DNA from: Grifola frondosa
Lineage: Eukaryota; Basidiomycota; Agaricomycetes; Polyporales; Grifolaceae
Direction: 5' to 3'
DNA: 64,000 nucleotides
Assembly: GCA_001683735.1 (NCBI GenBank)
Contig: LUGG01000033.1
Span: forward strand, 124,001-188,000
In this document: in pieces, positions 32,581 through 44,079 of the stretch
How the letters are laid out: every line of letters begins with the position of its first letter
Numbering within the stretch: the stretch's first letter is position 1
Notes under the pieces: generated by a model
Told to the model about the DNA's origin: nothing
The model's input: only the letters and a program-made list of their open reading frames with translations
Database searches by the model: none
Made by a program: the position numbers and the translations under genes

Positions 32581-33060
32581 TACTCCGTCAGCCAGAGCTT
32601 TTTGAGTGAACCGGTTAGAACCGTCCAGTATCGTTGCTCTTATGTTGTGCTAGGGGGAGGGTGTCCGCGCGATGCTGGTGAGAAAGTCAACTTGAGAGAA
32701 CGAGGCAGACGATAAGAGTGATCAAGGGGAGTGCGAGTAGTATGAGGAGACCCAAGTCGGGATTGCGCCAAACATTTTGTCGGACGGGACGGAGGGGTCG
32801 CGGATTGAAGAGTATGTTCAGCGCCGTTGATCTAATTTGGGAATTACCGACATCACCAGCGCTCAAAGGCGCTTAAACCATCCGACGATCACTCTGCATT
32901 GAATTCTCGCTCACATCCTCAAGCAGATGAACCCAAGTATTATTCAACGCGAAGGTGATCGCGTTACTATCGAGTCTGGCTCGTCAGGTCCGCACGACAA
33001 GATCACTCATCCCATAAGGCGGGCGGTGACTACAGTCTCGAGAATATCCTGGAAGATGCA
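32580..33060. other. Unassigned intergenic sequence
   Basis: I see no conserved block and no protein-like frame here, apart from one GGCGCTTAAACC word near 32865-32876 that resembles the spacers. Confidence 0.4.
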
Positions 33061-33365
33061 GTACGTCGCAGTCGTCCTTAGATGCCCATGTTAAATTTCT
33101 GTAGGTGTCTTCCAGGTCGGTGTGGTGTATACATTGGGCATGATCATCGCCCTCATTTCTGTATGGTGCGTTCATGTGTGATGATGTCAGGATCCTGCTT
33201 GTGCTTCATGGCCATTCTTTGCAGACAAGGGTGTGGAGACAGTTAACTCCTTCGTTCACAGAGTGCGCGGTGATTTTGGAAACATGCTTCCGCTTAAAAG
33301 ACTCAGGTACTGATTCCTACTGTCAACAACTGCACATGGGACTGACGGCTCTCCTTTTCACAGAT
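33060..33365 (+). pseudogene. Candidate plus-strand split gene, copy 4 (3' part)
   Basis: AATTTCTGTAGGTGTCTTCC at 33096-33115, GTGGAGACAGTTAACTCC and the intron 33307-33363 (GTACTG...TTTTCACAG) match copies 2 and 8. The 5' exons present in other copies are missing. Frame ATECAVI/RLRSDF variants are interrupted. Confidence 0.35.
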
Positions 33366-34060
33366 TGGTCCTATGTCAGACCTTGGGATCATCGCGTGAG
33401 ACCCACAGTTTGCGGAGCGCAGCTTGGTCGTCAGACAGCCAGTATCGGCACGAGTGGGGAGCTGTAGCGCAGAGAACGTCCGGAGGGCTGCCCGACTTGT
33501 CAACTCGTGCGCATCTCCAGCTCCTTCACGGGCCGCCCGACACTCCCGACGCGGTCCTCTGGCAGCCTCACGTACCTCTGCATCAGCGGCCTGTTCTCTT
33601 CACGCTCGCCACCACATGCCCTGCAACGCCGCAGCAGACATGTACAACGTGGCGAGCATGCGTATGTGTGTCAGGTTGTGCAGGATGTGTGGGAGCACCA
33701 CGAGCGCGTGAGCACTGGCGTAACCTGGTCTAACCATCATTGACATGGGTGCGCTCTGGACCAGGCGGGGCGCGATCCGGAGGCGGGTTGCAGCTGGCAG
33801 CGCTGCGCGTCATGCTGATGTGCGCTCGCGATGGAGACAGGGTCAAGGTCAGAGTCTGGCTTCTCGCACGCACGGTCATCGAGATTTCAAGAGGGTGGAA
33901 GATGTAGGTCACATTCCGTCGGATCGCGAGATAATGTCTGGAGGCATTATAATTGTGCTTTCTTCATTTTTGTAGTCTTCAGTGTATCACAAGCGCATCA
34001 GGAAGAGATCCTGCATATTCATTCAATAAATCAATGACACAACTCCCGCCATTGTGAACG
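33365..34060 (-). pseudogene. DDPRI-tail block, copy 4
   Basis: This is the uninterrupted version of the block split by the fold-back element in unit 2. It holds the tail near 33370-33430, the LVQRY-like helix region near 33540-33600 and the N-terminal region with GAGACAGGGTCAAGG near 33832. Frames are shifted relative to the 45-kb copy. Confidence 0.35.
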
Positions 34061-34191
34061 TGCTAGGCCGTCGGTGCCGACGCGCGTATAACACTCCAGT
34101 TTCTCCATGCACCTTGCTTCTAGTCTCAGTATCAGCACACGCGATGTGATGATGGGATGGTAATATCGCACGAACCAAAAACATATCACTC

Positions 34192-35867
34192 TTATTCCCT
34201 GAACCCAGATGGACCGGCTTCGCCTTGAGATGGCTCATGAAACCTGATCTGCCCTAACTCGATTTCCTCGTCATTGCCCACCATGTCGTCGTGCTCGCCC
34301 TCTCTATTGGCTATCTGCTCGTCCAAGGAACTGCGATCTATCGCAGAGAGCGAGAATTCGTGGTCGAGGGGGGCACCGAGGGGTTCAACGAAAGCTGCAA
34401 ACTGGACGGAGCCGACAAACGACGGGCGAATTGAGTCTTCGGTGCCGCATTGGGATGGATCGACCTCGCGGAGATTGAGCATGAACCGCGAGATGAGAAT
34501 CGCTGTTATTCTGTGCAGCAATGAATGTCAATACCGATAGAGCAATTAATTTCGGTTACTCACGGATCTATGAATTCACTGATATATGAGAAGTCCTGCT
34601 AATGACAGCATATGAAGCTCGTGAGTTAGGTCGGTAATGATTCGAACCAAATCTCCCTACAAAGGTTTGTCCAAAATAGAAGAATACAATATCTCCAATG
34701 TTCATCAGCAACAAAGCACTAGCGAATACACCCTTATCAATTAAAATTAGGCATATTTCAACTTTTAATAACCTACAAGAAGTATACCGTACCTAATAGA
34801 ATCTCATGAGGTCGCTCATACTTCGAGACAGGAATGGAAACGTACCATCCCTCAGGATGACCGTGTGTAATGGAGTTCGCACATTAGCATCCGCGGCAGC
34901 TCGTCTTTGCCAGTATGTCTGGTGTATGGTTACTGCAATAACAAATATATCTGCAGTGATTGTGGCCGCACGCGCTACATATGCCACTTAGGTTATTGCG
35001 TGAGCAAAGAGCTTCAGCGAATATGAGGCCAACTGCATTACATACATCTATATGATGCACGGATTCAGTCAATGAGCAGCAACAGCATAAATGAATTTGA
35101 CTGACATGTTGTTGAGCGCCAGTGAGTACAAAGGCACCGCTGTACAATTGATCGGAGGCGGAGCTACAACCACTATTTGCCGCACATCTGCAAACTAGAA
35201 GTACGTGTTGCACTTAAATTTCATTCCAGGCTGAATGTCGAGGACAGAGCTCACCAGGACAATTCCGCATTGAACGAGTGACAAGATCAATATCAAGGAC
35301 GCTATTTGCCATTGACGACCAGACAAGGCATATGCTCGCAGACTGGAGAATGCTTCACAAAATATCATTTGATGGTTAGGAGTAAGAATAATATATGGCT
35401 ACTCACCGGCCACAAGAAAAAGGAAGAGCATCTCCAAAGCTGTCGTCAACCAAATCAGCGCAGAACAACTCTGAAAATTATGAGTGAGCAAAGACAGCAT
35501 ACAGTAGCTGGACGAAAACTATACTATTCTCGATATTGGATATGCGGTGGGGAGGTTAAGAATGAATTCTAGAAGCAGTGAATACCTTGCGACCACAAAA
35601 AGCAAGGTAGCCGCCGTGACTCGACGCTGCTTCCATACGAGCTGATATTCACGGTCGAACGTGACAATATACTCGTAGACCAGAAGAGCTGCGACAAATA
35701 GTCATGAGAAAATGCTCAGAGATTGCATGTGAATCACTGACCAGTTGCCGATACAATGCAACATGTATCGATGAAGCTGTGTGGTAGGGTGTATTAGATG
35801 AGGAAGAGATTGCGGTAGGAGTCACTCACAGTTGTCGATCTTCTTCAGCGTCGAGTGCAGATGACAT
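34192..35867 (-). pseudogene. DUF6533 gene, copy C (splice-site lesions)
   Basis: Start MSSALDAEEDRQ at 35867. Exon 3 carries LLVYEYIVTFDREYQLVWKQ with one extra codon shared with copy G. Exons 4, 5, 6, 8-12 are open and in phase, ending with the acidic tail GFRE. The small exon 7 has lost its acceptor (GTTGCTGCTCATTGAC) and its donor (CATCATATAG where others have CATCGTATAG). Skipping it would break the frame. A TGA near 35702-35704 falls in an intron and is harmless. It is the best preserved copy after A. Confidence 0.72.
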
Positions 35868-36059
35868 GGCGTGAAGTAGTAAGGACCACTTTGGACTCAA
35901 TGCTCCAGTAGAAATGGGGAGATTGTACTCTTATATCTACCCGGACGACAACATCACCAAACTGGGCTATCCTCGCAGTCAGAACAAGAAGTCAGGAAGG
36001 ATAACTTGAATGAGTCCTCGCTTCACTACCACAGATGACCCCACGTAAGATGCCAACTT

Positions 36060-36440
36060 ACATTTTTCGGTCCCGGAGAACGAGAAGGAACATCTAGAAG
36101 TTCACTTTCAGCAGTTGATATGAGTTGTTTTTCATGGCACCAGGATAGATCACTTGCCTAATATCGCAATCCGTATCATACATGTCACTGGGAACATCAG
36201 TAAGCTGAACAAAAAATATAGAACTGCGTGTTGGCCACGACATCTTGTGCCAGGCACAGCACGGAAAGATGGAAGACGATCACTACGAACAAACAATCCA
36301 AGTTGCAGGGGTACGTTGGAGGGAAGTCGAACCACAGGCTGTGTATCAGCAGCAGTAATTCATAGCTTGACAGATAGAATCAGAACAGAAGCAACGGCGA
36401 CCGCGGATCCAGGCTGTGCATTCGCCCATTCGGAATAGGG
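36060..36440 (-). pseudogene. Unrecognised block X, copy 4 (3' half only)
   Basis: It lies just upstream of DUF6533 copy C. The minus frame 36150-36335 includes VRLPSNVPLQLG and a hydrophobic tail VLYFLFSLLMFPVTCMI. The 5' half with the acidic motif is missing; a WDSKRW block follows directly. Confidence 0.35.
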
Positions 36441-37220
36441 CACCGAAATATATGCAGCGCCCACTGCCTCGCCGAGGATGGGGCGGAGTATGGCCAAAGC
36501 CGAGCAAGAGTCCTAGAAGTTAACGCAGTAGAGTAGAGACGAACACATATATGTCCTATATCTGTTCTCGTGTTATCAGGAATGCCGCATGCAATTCATC
36601 AACAGGCTCATGCGTGAGAGGCATGGCGATGCAACGCAAACTCTATCATAAGAATCCAAGAGCAGAGCGGACAGCGAACGAGACGTGGGAGACATTGAGA
36701 AGGGATAATGAGAAAGGGAAATTGCGTGCAGTGGGAGATGATCCTTCCATGAATAACCGCATTCATTGGCCACATCAAGTCACATGCGCGCAGCTGCACT
36801 GTCACCGAACACTGCACTCGCACATCTACCTGCGCCTCGCACCAAGCACGAACGCCCCCCGGGCGGTGTCCAGCAGGCCACCGCTCTTCGGGCATCCGAC
36901 TCTCATAATCGTGATCCACCGTTCGTGCTCGATGCTACTCTGTAACACCAGCGCCACCATTTCCACATCAAACACATCATGGAATGGTCGTGCCGGGTCC
37001 AGACGAAATGGACGGTCCGCGACGCTAAACATCGTGTGCCAGCGTTTGGAATCCCAAGGGGGGCTTTGCGTACGTGGGGAGGGGTTCCTTGATGGTTGGC
37101 TCCAGTCTTTGCCCAGATATAGATAGCAATCACGGTGACACAGAGAAACGAGCAAGCTGGGGCACATAACGCACAAACGAGGGTATGGAACACAGATTAT
37201 ATCCACAAATGTTTCAGAAC
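36440..37220 (-). pseudogene. F-box-associated downstream block (WDSKRW), copy 2
   Basis: The longest minus frame, 36826-37206, has 126 codons: MDIICVPYPR, CVMCPSLLVSLCHRDCYLYL, PWDSKRWHTMFSVADR, EMVALVLQSSIEHERW, RVGCPKSGGLLDTARGAFVL. This is the best preserved member. A second frame at 36608-36919 overlaps it with conserved WCEAQVDV. The function is unknown. Confidence 0.4.
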
Positions 37221-37224
37221 CATA

Positions 37225-37760
37225 TCACATTCGTACAGTATCAGAAAATCGCCTCACATTGATATGCGACATGGCAGATCCACAGCTCCAGAATCGGCAC
37301 GAGCGGACACTTGTCGAGTACCAGGACGCATAGCACATGCGGCATAGAGGATGCAGTACAGTGAGCCTCAGGTGAACGGTCACGAGCTGCTGGAGGTCCG
37401 GAAACGAACAGAACGTGCAGTCCGCTGGTAACAGCTCCTCCGTCATGTTCACGAACTTCCCTCTACCCTCCTTGATGCTTCCGATCTGGTAAAGGTGATA
37501 ACTAACGTCTTGCAAAGCTCGACCTTCAACAGCGAGTTCGACGGATGCGTGAGCCCCGTCTCCAGCGCGGCGAGTTTGGCCTGCAGGACATGCAGCCGCT
37601 GGGAGAGCAACAGAGATGGCACGGGCGTCATGGGGGATGCCAGAGGCGATGAGGTAGGGAAGGACCAGAATTAGCGCACGGTGGTGTTCTGCATTGCGGG
37701 ACGAGAGATGGTCAGATGTACGGAGGATCACTCAGAGAAGGGAGAACACGCACTGCGCTC
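37225..37760 (-). pseudogene. Coiled-coil block, copy 2, with leucine-rich F-box remnant
   Basis: Minus frames 37449-37631 (LHVLQAKLAALETGLTHPSN) and 37225-37731 (EGRGKFVNMTEELLPAD, then SFPDLQQLVTVHLRLTVLHP) show a coiled-coil segment running into a leucine-rich stretch like that in the F-box copies. The fusion looks like the product of a deletion. Confidence 0.35.
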
Positions 37761-38460
37761 AGCCGTCCTGAACTCCTTGTTCGCCTCTTCCGCACCTATG
37801 AAACAAGTCGAAATGTCTTGCCGGAGGCCTCGCCGCTCCAATCGCCTCTGCGATGCCAGCGGGCAGGCGCGTTCGCCTTGTCATCGCTCGAGTCACCCTT
37901 GAAGGCAAACAGCCAAAGAACTCTACAATCCTGCCACATCAATGCGTCTACACCATCCTGGACGTCTTGAGTCTCATAGACATCAGCATTACACCACTTA
38001 ATTCCACATGGCCACATGTACAAGCACCTGGAGCTCTGCGGAGAGTCACCGTGCACGGTGTCACAATCGCTCGGCGAGCATTTCATACACGTCCCACGTC
38101 GATCGCACTTACTGGATGCCCGCCTCCAGCACCAGCAAACCGTTTCCGCATCAAACACAGCGGATGCGATGACGGTGCTGTACTGGGAAGGACCGCCATC
38201 CAGGCGGGTTTCATGGCGATGGGGTGTGGCAGGCGCCACTGTGCGCCGTACTGCTGTGCGCTCACCGTGGAGATGCGTGCGAGGTTGAAGCCGAGGAGCT
38301 AGGCGGAGGGAGACTGAGTCGATGTAGCGGGCCTGTGTTGGGAGGGCGGACACGTCAGCATAGGGGAGGAGTAGGGGAAATGAGGGTAGCTGCGTGTCGT
38401 CCAATTAGTTCGTGGATGTGTTCGTAGAGAGCCAAATTTACTTGCCTCGTCGAGAGACGT
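37760..38460 (-). pseudogene. Coiled-coil gene upstream region, copy 2
   Basis: The minus frame 37796-38404 (202 codons) is open but Pro/Arg-rich in its first half. The parts conserved with 44090-44380 are limited to AGGCGCCACTGTGCG-like nucleotides and to the words GTACTGCTGTGCGCTCAC (38250-38267) and GAGACTGAGTCGATGT. I treat it as a relic of the coiled-coil family leader. Confidence 0.3.
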
Positions 38461-39260
38461 GGAGGAGCCAATGAGCCCCTAGAACTTGCCGATGCGGCGG
38501 TCCATCTCAGCGATGTCCCTGGCGTCGGAGTCTCGAGCTTGCTTTCAGGCTCGGCTCGCCTCCTGTGTTCTTCGCGCTATTGCCCTTCTTCGCCGTTTGC
38601 CTCTCGTCACAATGTCTGTCCTCCTCCGAACAAGCATCATGCTCACGAGCTTCCTAATATCATCTTTCACATGGCTGATCTGATACACGCACCGCTGATC
38701 GTCGACCATGCCCCTGATCAGCTTGCCGGGCTCAACCTCGTCCTCCTTCAGCAGCAAATTCAATGGATCCATGAGCTGTGTCTCCAGCGCAGCGAGCTCG
38801 ACCTATAGAATGCGCATGCGCAGTGAGAGCGGCATGGGCTGCATCAGCGTCGTGGGGAAGGGCGGCGACGGTCCGCATACTGTATTCTCAGAGTCAGCGA
38901 CGCGGAGCACCACGTCAAGAAGGGATGACACGCACTGTGTTCCGCTTTCCTGAACTTCTGGCTCGCTTTCTCTATACCCATCAAGCTTCAAGTGGTAAGC
39001 ATCAACTCCTTCGTTAACGTTCTTCTCTTCCCGCACTGAGAAGGGCATGTTCCACGAGAATAATTCGAATGAATGGTAACTCCAGCGTCGAGCATAGTCC
39101 ATTCTGCCGGCTCGCCATCAATAAAAAAGATGTACTCTGCTGGCAATCGACAACAAAGGCCAACGCTCCCAGCAAGGATCGGGGCTCCGAGGCGAAGCAT
39201 AAGCTGAGTGTTTGAAATAAGTGAGGAAGAGGGAACTCTGCCTGTGTGGAAATTGCCGAA
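38460..39260 (-). pseudogene. Coiled-coil block, copy 3
   Basis: Minus frame 38545-38772 reads MDPLNLLLKEDEVEPGKLIR, then ISHVKDDIRKLVSMMLVRRR. An in-frame TAG at about 38803-38805 separates it from an upstream frame (38806-39102) with YRESEPEVQESGTQ and SLLDVVLRVADSENTVCGP. The next upstream frame has LCCRLPAEYIFFIDGEPAE. About 90% identical by eye to 44440-45230, including the TAG. It is decayed or spliced; the TAG follows CTA as in an intron acceptor. Confidence 0.42.
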
Positions 39261-40110
39261 GCTACGGGCGCGTATTGGGCGCGTATGATCGATGGCGCCG
39301 GTGACCAGGCACTAAGGTTAGGTCTCGCAAGCGCCAGTCACCCTTTATCCAGCGCCGGTCATCTGCATCGTGGCTATATACCTTCCAGCAACACCAGCAC
39401 AACTATTTCGGACTGAACACGGAGGTTGGACTACCATGCCATGTCATTAATATTTTAAGAACGACGCATTGTGCAGTCCATGACGGTAAGCACCGTGCGC
39501 CAGCGTTTGGAGTCCCATGGGTTGAACCCCATGAAAGCGTGGAGAAGTTCCGGGACGGCTCCAATATTTCGCTTACATCTCCCAACATAGCTATATGATA
39601 ATGATATATAGAAATACACAAGCAATATCACAAAATGCGCCAATGAGCACTGGAACGCGAGGAGGATGTCGAACGCCTGCGTGGACACGAGCAAGGCGAC
39701 GTGCGGAACAGCAGGTTGAACGTCCGCTGCCCCGCACAGAAGACATTGAGGGTGCGGTAGAACTTCAGCGGCAGTACTACATTCTCGGACACGCATATTA
39801 TGTGTGTACTAGGATGCTCTGTAGTGCCTGTGCGCGACCAATAGGTCCATGACACCTCTCTGGCTGAAGGTCCCTATGGCGCTTGCAGATTTAGGAGAAC
39901 CTGCACAACCTATCCGCGGCAGGTGAGGTGAATTTTGCGCAGGGAACTGGGGTCGTCCCATAGATATCTGATGATCACATCGTAAAACTCTGGCGCGAGC
40001 AGTGGGACCACGCGAGGGGACCATGTAGATATTTATGGCGGACATATGGACATTTACCTACACCCGCATGAGATCGACATTTGACGATAGAGACACCATT
40101 TTCACGACCC
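39260..40110 (-). pseudogene. F-box-like gene, copy 5, with WDSKRW block
   Basis: The clearest F-box core of the window: PEFYDVIIRYLWDDPSS followed by LRKIHLTCRG and a TAG, near 39920-40000 on the minus strand. Downstream, frame 39455-39796 has CSTAAEVLPHPQCLLCG, a hydrophobic segment HFVILLVYFYISLSYS and NPWDSKRWRTVLTVMD. The F-box and later frames are out of register, so it is a pseudogene, but the order F-box, leucine-rich part, hydrophobic segment, WDSKRW is visible in one copy. A spacer-like CACTAAGGTTAGG lies at 39310-39322. Confidence 0.5.
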
Positions 40111-40615
40111 AACTCAACTACCTGCAGAGTGGTCTCGCTGTGGGTACATCTTTTCGCTTGTACATGTAATCACTGACGATCGAGTTCAGTAGCGGCGAAA
40201 GTACATCCCGCAAGACTTCGCACCCTGGGTTTGACAGCTTGAGGAGGGAGACAGGATTTATGTCGTTGATTTCCTTCACAGCCAACGCTAGCATCTACCG
40301 ATCTGGGGACATCAACGCCCCCGGGTATAAGACAAGGACAGACGGCTCATCTTGCCTCAACCCATGCGCAACTGCGCAACTGGTGCGCACTTCAGCTCCT
40401 CCAGGTTTAGTACCTCAATGCATCGCGCGATATTCTTGCCCCGTTCGAGGTCCTCTCGCATGTCCATCGAGGATTCAGACGAGAGGATAATATTCGGTAT
40501 GTTGCATCACGTTGTAGGTCACAGATTATTAAGAGGCACCAACGGACATTTGTATAATGTACGACATTCTCTCGTCCCATAAATCCCCACGCAAAGAAAT
40601 GACAGAGAATCACGA
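40110..40615. other. Unassigned sequence with coiled-coil-block similarity
   Basis: CGCCCCCGGGTATAAG near 40315-40330 matches GTCCCGGGTATAAGG near 31578-31592, so this is the equivalent of the inter-block region before the coiled-coil relic. Open frames at 40239-40582 have no counterpart elsewhere. No gene is called. Confidence 0.3.
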
Positions 40616-40830
40616 CGATGGTATTCTAGCGCATCATCTATAAATTACGACACCAAGGTACTCCAAGAAAACAACAAAGAACGATTCCGGACTCCAGACG
40701 AATGCCAATTTTTGCATGCATTATACATTTATTCTCCTGTTAGCATAGGCACATACCGTATTATAGTGGCGAGATGGCACGAACCGAATAAATAGCCCCA
40801 GTGCAGGTAGCCTACTCCCTAACTCCGTGC
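40615..40830. repeat. Orphan copy of the DUF6533 3' flank
   Basis: GGTACTCCAAGAAAACAAC, the CAGACGAATGCC variant and GCACGAACCGAATAAATA repeat the flank normally found next to a DUF6533 stop. Here the coding end is absent: sequence stops matching just after CCTACTCCCTAACTCC (40811-40826). A second, complete flank lies at 41020-41209, so this is the scar of a lost or partial copy. Confidence 0.5.
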
Positions 40831-41209
40831 ACGCCATGTTGTTGTGTGCATCGTGCTCACGGCGGAGACGGACGCTAAACCATCGGTATACCAATGCATC
40901 TGTCTATACTGTACGAGTTCTAGATAGTTTGTTGGGACATTCTCGTGTCAATTGAGAGTAATAATCTCAACAACTCTTCGCCCACAAACATAGAAATAGA
41001 TAAAGATAGTGATTTAGTGCATTGGATATGATCTTGTGGTGGGAGACATCTAGAATTTACAACATCAAGTTGCAATGTTTTAAGAAAGCGAAAGGAACGA
41101 CGTCCGATGCCAGACATTCCAATTATTTCATACATTGTTCTTCTGCAGTCCGATCAGCACATACGAGGTAGTGATGAGATAGTAATACCACACGGACTGA
41201 AAAAATATG

Positions 41210-42894
41210 TCAATCCCAGTAGCTGAATCCAGATGGACCAGGTTCGGCTTCGCAAGACCCAGAAATGCTGGACCGCTCTGATTCCATTTCCTCGTCCTTG
41301 CCCAGCGCATGCTTGTGCCCGCCCACTTCATCCACTTGCTGCTCATCCAAGGAACTGGGATCAATCGCAGAGAGCGAGAGTTCGTGGTCGAGAGAGGCTC
41401 CAAGGGGTTCAACAAAATTCGCGAATCGAATCGAGTGGTCGAACGAGTGGTGACTTGAGTCTTCGGTGCCGCATTGGGATGCATCGACCTCGCGAAGATT
41501 GAGCATGAACCGTGAGATGAGAATTGCTGTTATTCTACGCAATAATGGATGTCAATAGAAATCCGAGTGAAGAGCAATTAATCGCAGTTACTGACGGGCC
41601 TATGAAAGCGCTGATATACGTGGAGTCTTGCTAACGACAGCACATGAGGCCCGTGAGTTAATGTCGGCAGCGATTTGAGACAAATTCCCTTACAAAGGTT
41701 TCTCCCAAGTATAAGAATATAATATCTGCAATGTTCATCACTAACAAAACTCTATCAAATGCACCGTTGTCAAATAACGTCAGGCCTGTGATAACTATTG
41801 ATAACCTACAAGAAGTATGCGGTACCTGATGGAGCTTCGTCAGTCAGCGTATATGTTGATAGGGGACTGGAAAACTGACCGTCCCTCAAGATTAACGTGT
41901 GCAATGGAGTTCGGAGATTAGCTTTTACCGCAACTCGTCTTTGCCAGTATGTCTGGTGTATGGTTACTACATTAATAAGCACGTTTGCAGTGATTACTGT
42001 CGCTCGTGCTATATACAGCACTGGGAATATCGCATGAGATGAGCACTTGAGTAACCGAGGGCGATAATGCGACATACATCTATATGACAGATTTATGTGA
42101 GGAGCTGCAGTGACATCAACAAATCTCACTACATTTTGTTGAGCTCAGGTGAGACCATAATTACTGAAGTACAATTGATTGGAGGCGGAGCTACAACCAC
42201 TACTTGCCGCACATTTGCAAACTATACGTGTGGCAATTCAATTACATGTCAAGCTGAATGCGGAGGACATGACTTACAAGTGAAATGCCGAGAGGCACCA
42301 GCGACAAGATGAGTATCAACGAGGCGATTTCCCATTGACGACGGCCAGACAAGATGTATACTCGGAGGCTTGAGAATGCTTCACAGAATATAAACCGCTG
42401 GTCAGAAGTGAGAATATTATACAGTTAATGAGCACGCACCGGCCATAAGAAGAAGGAAGGACACCTCGAAAGCTGTCATCGACCAAATTAACGCAGAACA
42501 GGCCTGAAAATTGATAGTGAGCAAAGACAATCTGCAGTGTCATGACGGGAACTGTACCGTTGTCGATAGTGGATAGATTGTTGGGAGGAGAATAATAAAC
42601 TGTACAAGCAGACAATATCTTGCAAGCAAAAACACTAAGGTGGCCGCCGAAAACCGACGCTTCCATACAAGCTGGTATTCACGATCAAACGTGATAAGGT
42701 ACTCGTAGACTAGAAGAGCTGCAACAAATAGAAATGAGAAAATGAGTTGAGATGGTACGTGAACCACTGACCGGTTGCCGATACAGTGCAGCATATGGTG
42801 ATGAAGCTGTGCGATAGGATATGAAGGATAAGAATATTGTGGTAAGCATCACTCACACTTGCTGATCCTCTTCGGTGCTACCGGAGGATGACAT
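41210..42894 (-). pseudogene. DUF6533 gene, copy D (small-exon splice lesions)
   Basis: Start MSSSGSTEEDQQ at 42894. Exon 3 carries LLVYEYLITFDREYQLVWKR, exon 5 SLRVYILSGRRQWEIASLI with one extra codon, exon 6 APPPINCT, and the last exon ISRFMLNLREVDASQ with a tail ending YWD. All long exons are open. Problems are confined to the small exon 7, where the usual GTATAG donor is missing, and exon 10, where the AG acceptor is changed (GACAACGGTGC). Possibly functional if alternative sites are used, more likely dead. Confidence 0.68.
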
Positions 42895-43079
42895 GATTCG
42901 ATGTAGTACGAAAATCTTGGGATTCGATGTATTAGCAGTGATGGAGATATCTTGCTCTTATATCTACCGTCGAGGACAACATCACTGTACTGAGGTCTCT
43001 ATGTTGCATTCTGATGGGTCATAGCTGTATCGACGCAACGAGATCACAAGTCAGGTAGTATAACAATGGACACTCGCCA

Positions 43080-43440
43080 CAGTACTGCGGCTCCAGATCA
43101 AGACGCTGGTGGGAGGGGTTGGGATGGGCAAATTCCCACAGTACCGGAAGGCATCACAAGGCAACATGCACCATTCCGAACGCCATAAAATGTACAACAA
43201 GTAGAGCGCCGTCTATAGGCCATGGTATCTTCTACTGAATATAGTGAAACGGCGCAGAAAGGTGCGAGACGATGGCTACGGCTGAATGAGTACGTGGGAA
43301 GGAAGTCGAAGGATAGGCCATGCATCAGCCATGGTAGCTTCATAGCTTGACAGATGGGATAGAACAGAACCAGCAACGACCGTGAGTCCAGGTTGCGCGT
43401 TGTCCGACTCGGAATCATGCACCGAATATACAATGACGCT
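43080..43440 (-). pseudogene. Fragment of block X
   Basis: GGGTTGGGATGGGCAAATTCCC at 43118-43139 (in two parts), ATTCCGAACGCCATAAAATG, and GAAGGAAGTCGAAGGATAGG match 28860-29000 and 57040-57130. It is a truncated 3' part of X upstream of DUF6533 copy D. Confidence 0.3.
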
Positions 43441-43479
43441 CCGCCGTCTCACAGAGGACTAAAGTATTAGGGAGAGTCA

Positions 43480-44070
43480 AGCAGGGCGTCTGAAAGTTGA
43501 CGCAGCAGAGACGAGGACACATATGTCCTCTGGCGTTACGCAGCACGCTGTAGGCTATTCATCAACAGGCTCGCTGGGAATGCAGCGCAACTCTATCACA
43601 AGGATCAGACAGGGATCAGACAGCGGAGTGGGCGGTGAAGGGGCTGTGTTGGAGATACCGAGAAGCGATAAGTAAAAGGAGAAAATGAATCAGGTGGTAG
43701 ACCGCCCACCTGCACAACAGCATTGGTTAGCCGCAGTAAGCCTCACGCACGCAGCGGCATGTCTACCTGCACCTCGTGCCAAGCACAGATGGCCCCCTGC
43801 GCAGTGCCCAGCCACCACTCTACAAGCATCATTGCACGTCTCGCATCCACTACAAGTGGTACATGCCCTCTTGGAACATAGGCATAACTATTTTCGGATG
43901 GAAGGCAGATGATGCGATAACGGTGCCGTACCAGGAAAAAGCACGGTTTGTCTTCCATTACACCAAGCACTGTGGGCCAGCATTTAGTGTCCAGGAGACA
44001 CCTGACGAGGACGTAGAGGGGTTCCGGGGAATAGTCGGGTATTTGCAAATGCTTGATTGTGATCTCTGAG
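43480..44070 (-). pseudogene. F-box-associated downstream block (WDSKRW), copy 3
   Basis: Minus frame 43743-44048 (101 codons) corresponds to the C-terminal half: CLLDTKCWPTVLGVMEDKPC, FLVRHRYRIICLPSENSY, AICAWHEVQVDMPL. The W-S-KRW motif is changed to DTKCWPT. The preceding part is degenerate. Confidence 0.35.
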
Positions 44071-44079
44071 GATAAGGTT

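Noticed and set aside
35702..35704. In-frame TGA near the first membrane segment of DUF6533 copy C
   Set aside because: When the small exon 2 is recognised (C TTC ATC ... ACT G, then GTCAGT), this stop and similar indels in copies E and F fall in the intron before exon 3.
37796..38404. A 202-codon minus-strand frame as a gene
   Set aside because: The duplicate region near 44.1 kb does not keep the frame, and the composition is Pro/Arg-rich; only short words are conserved.
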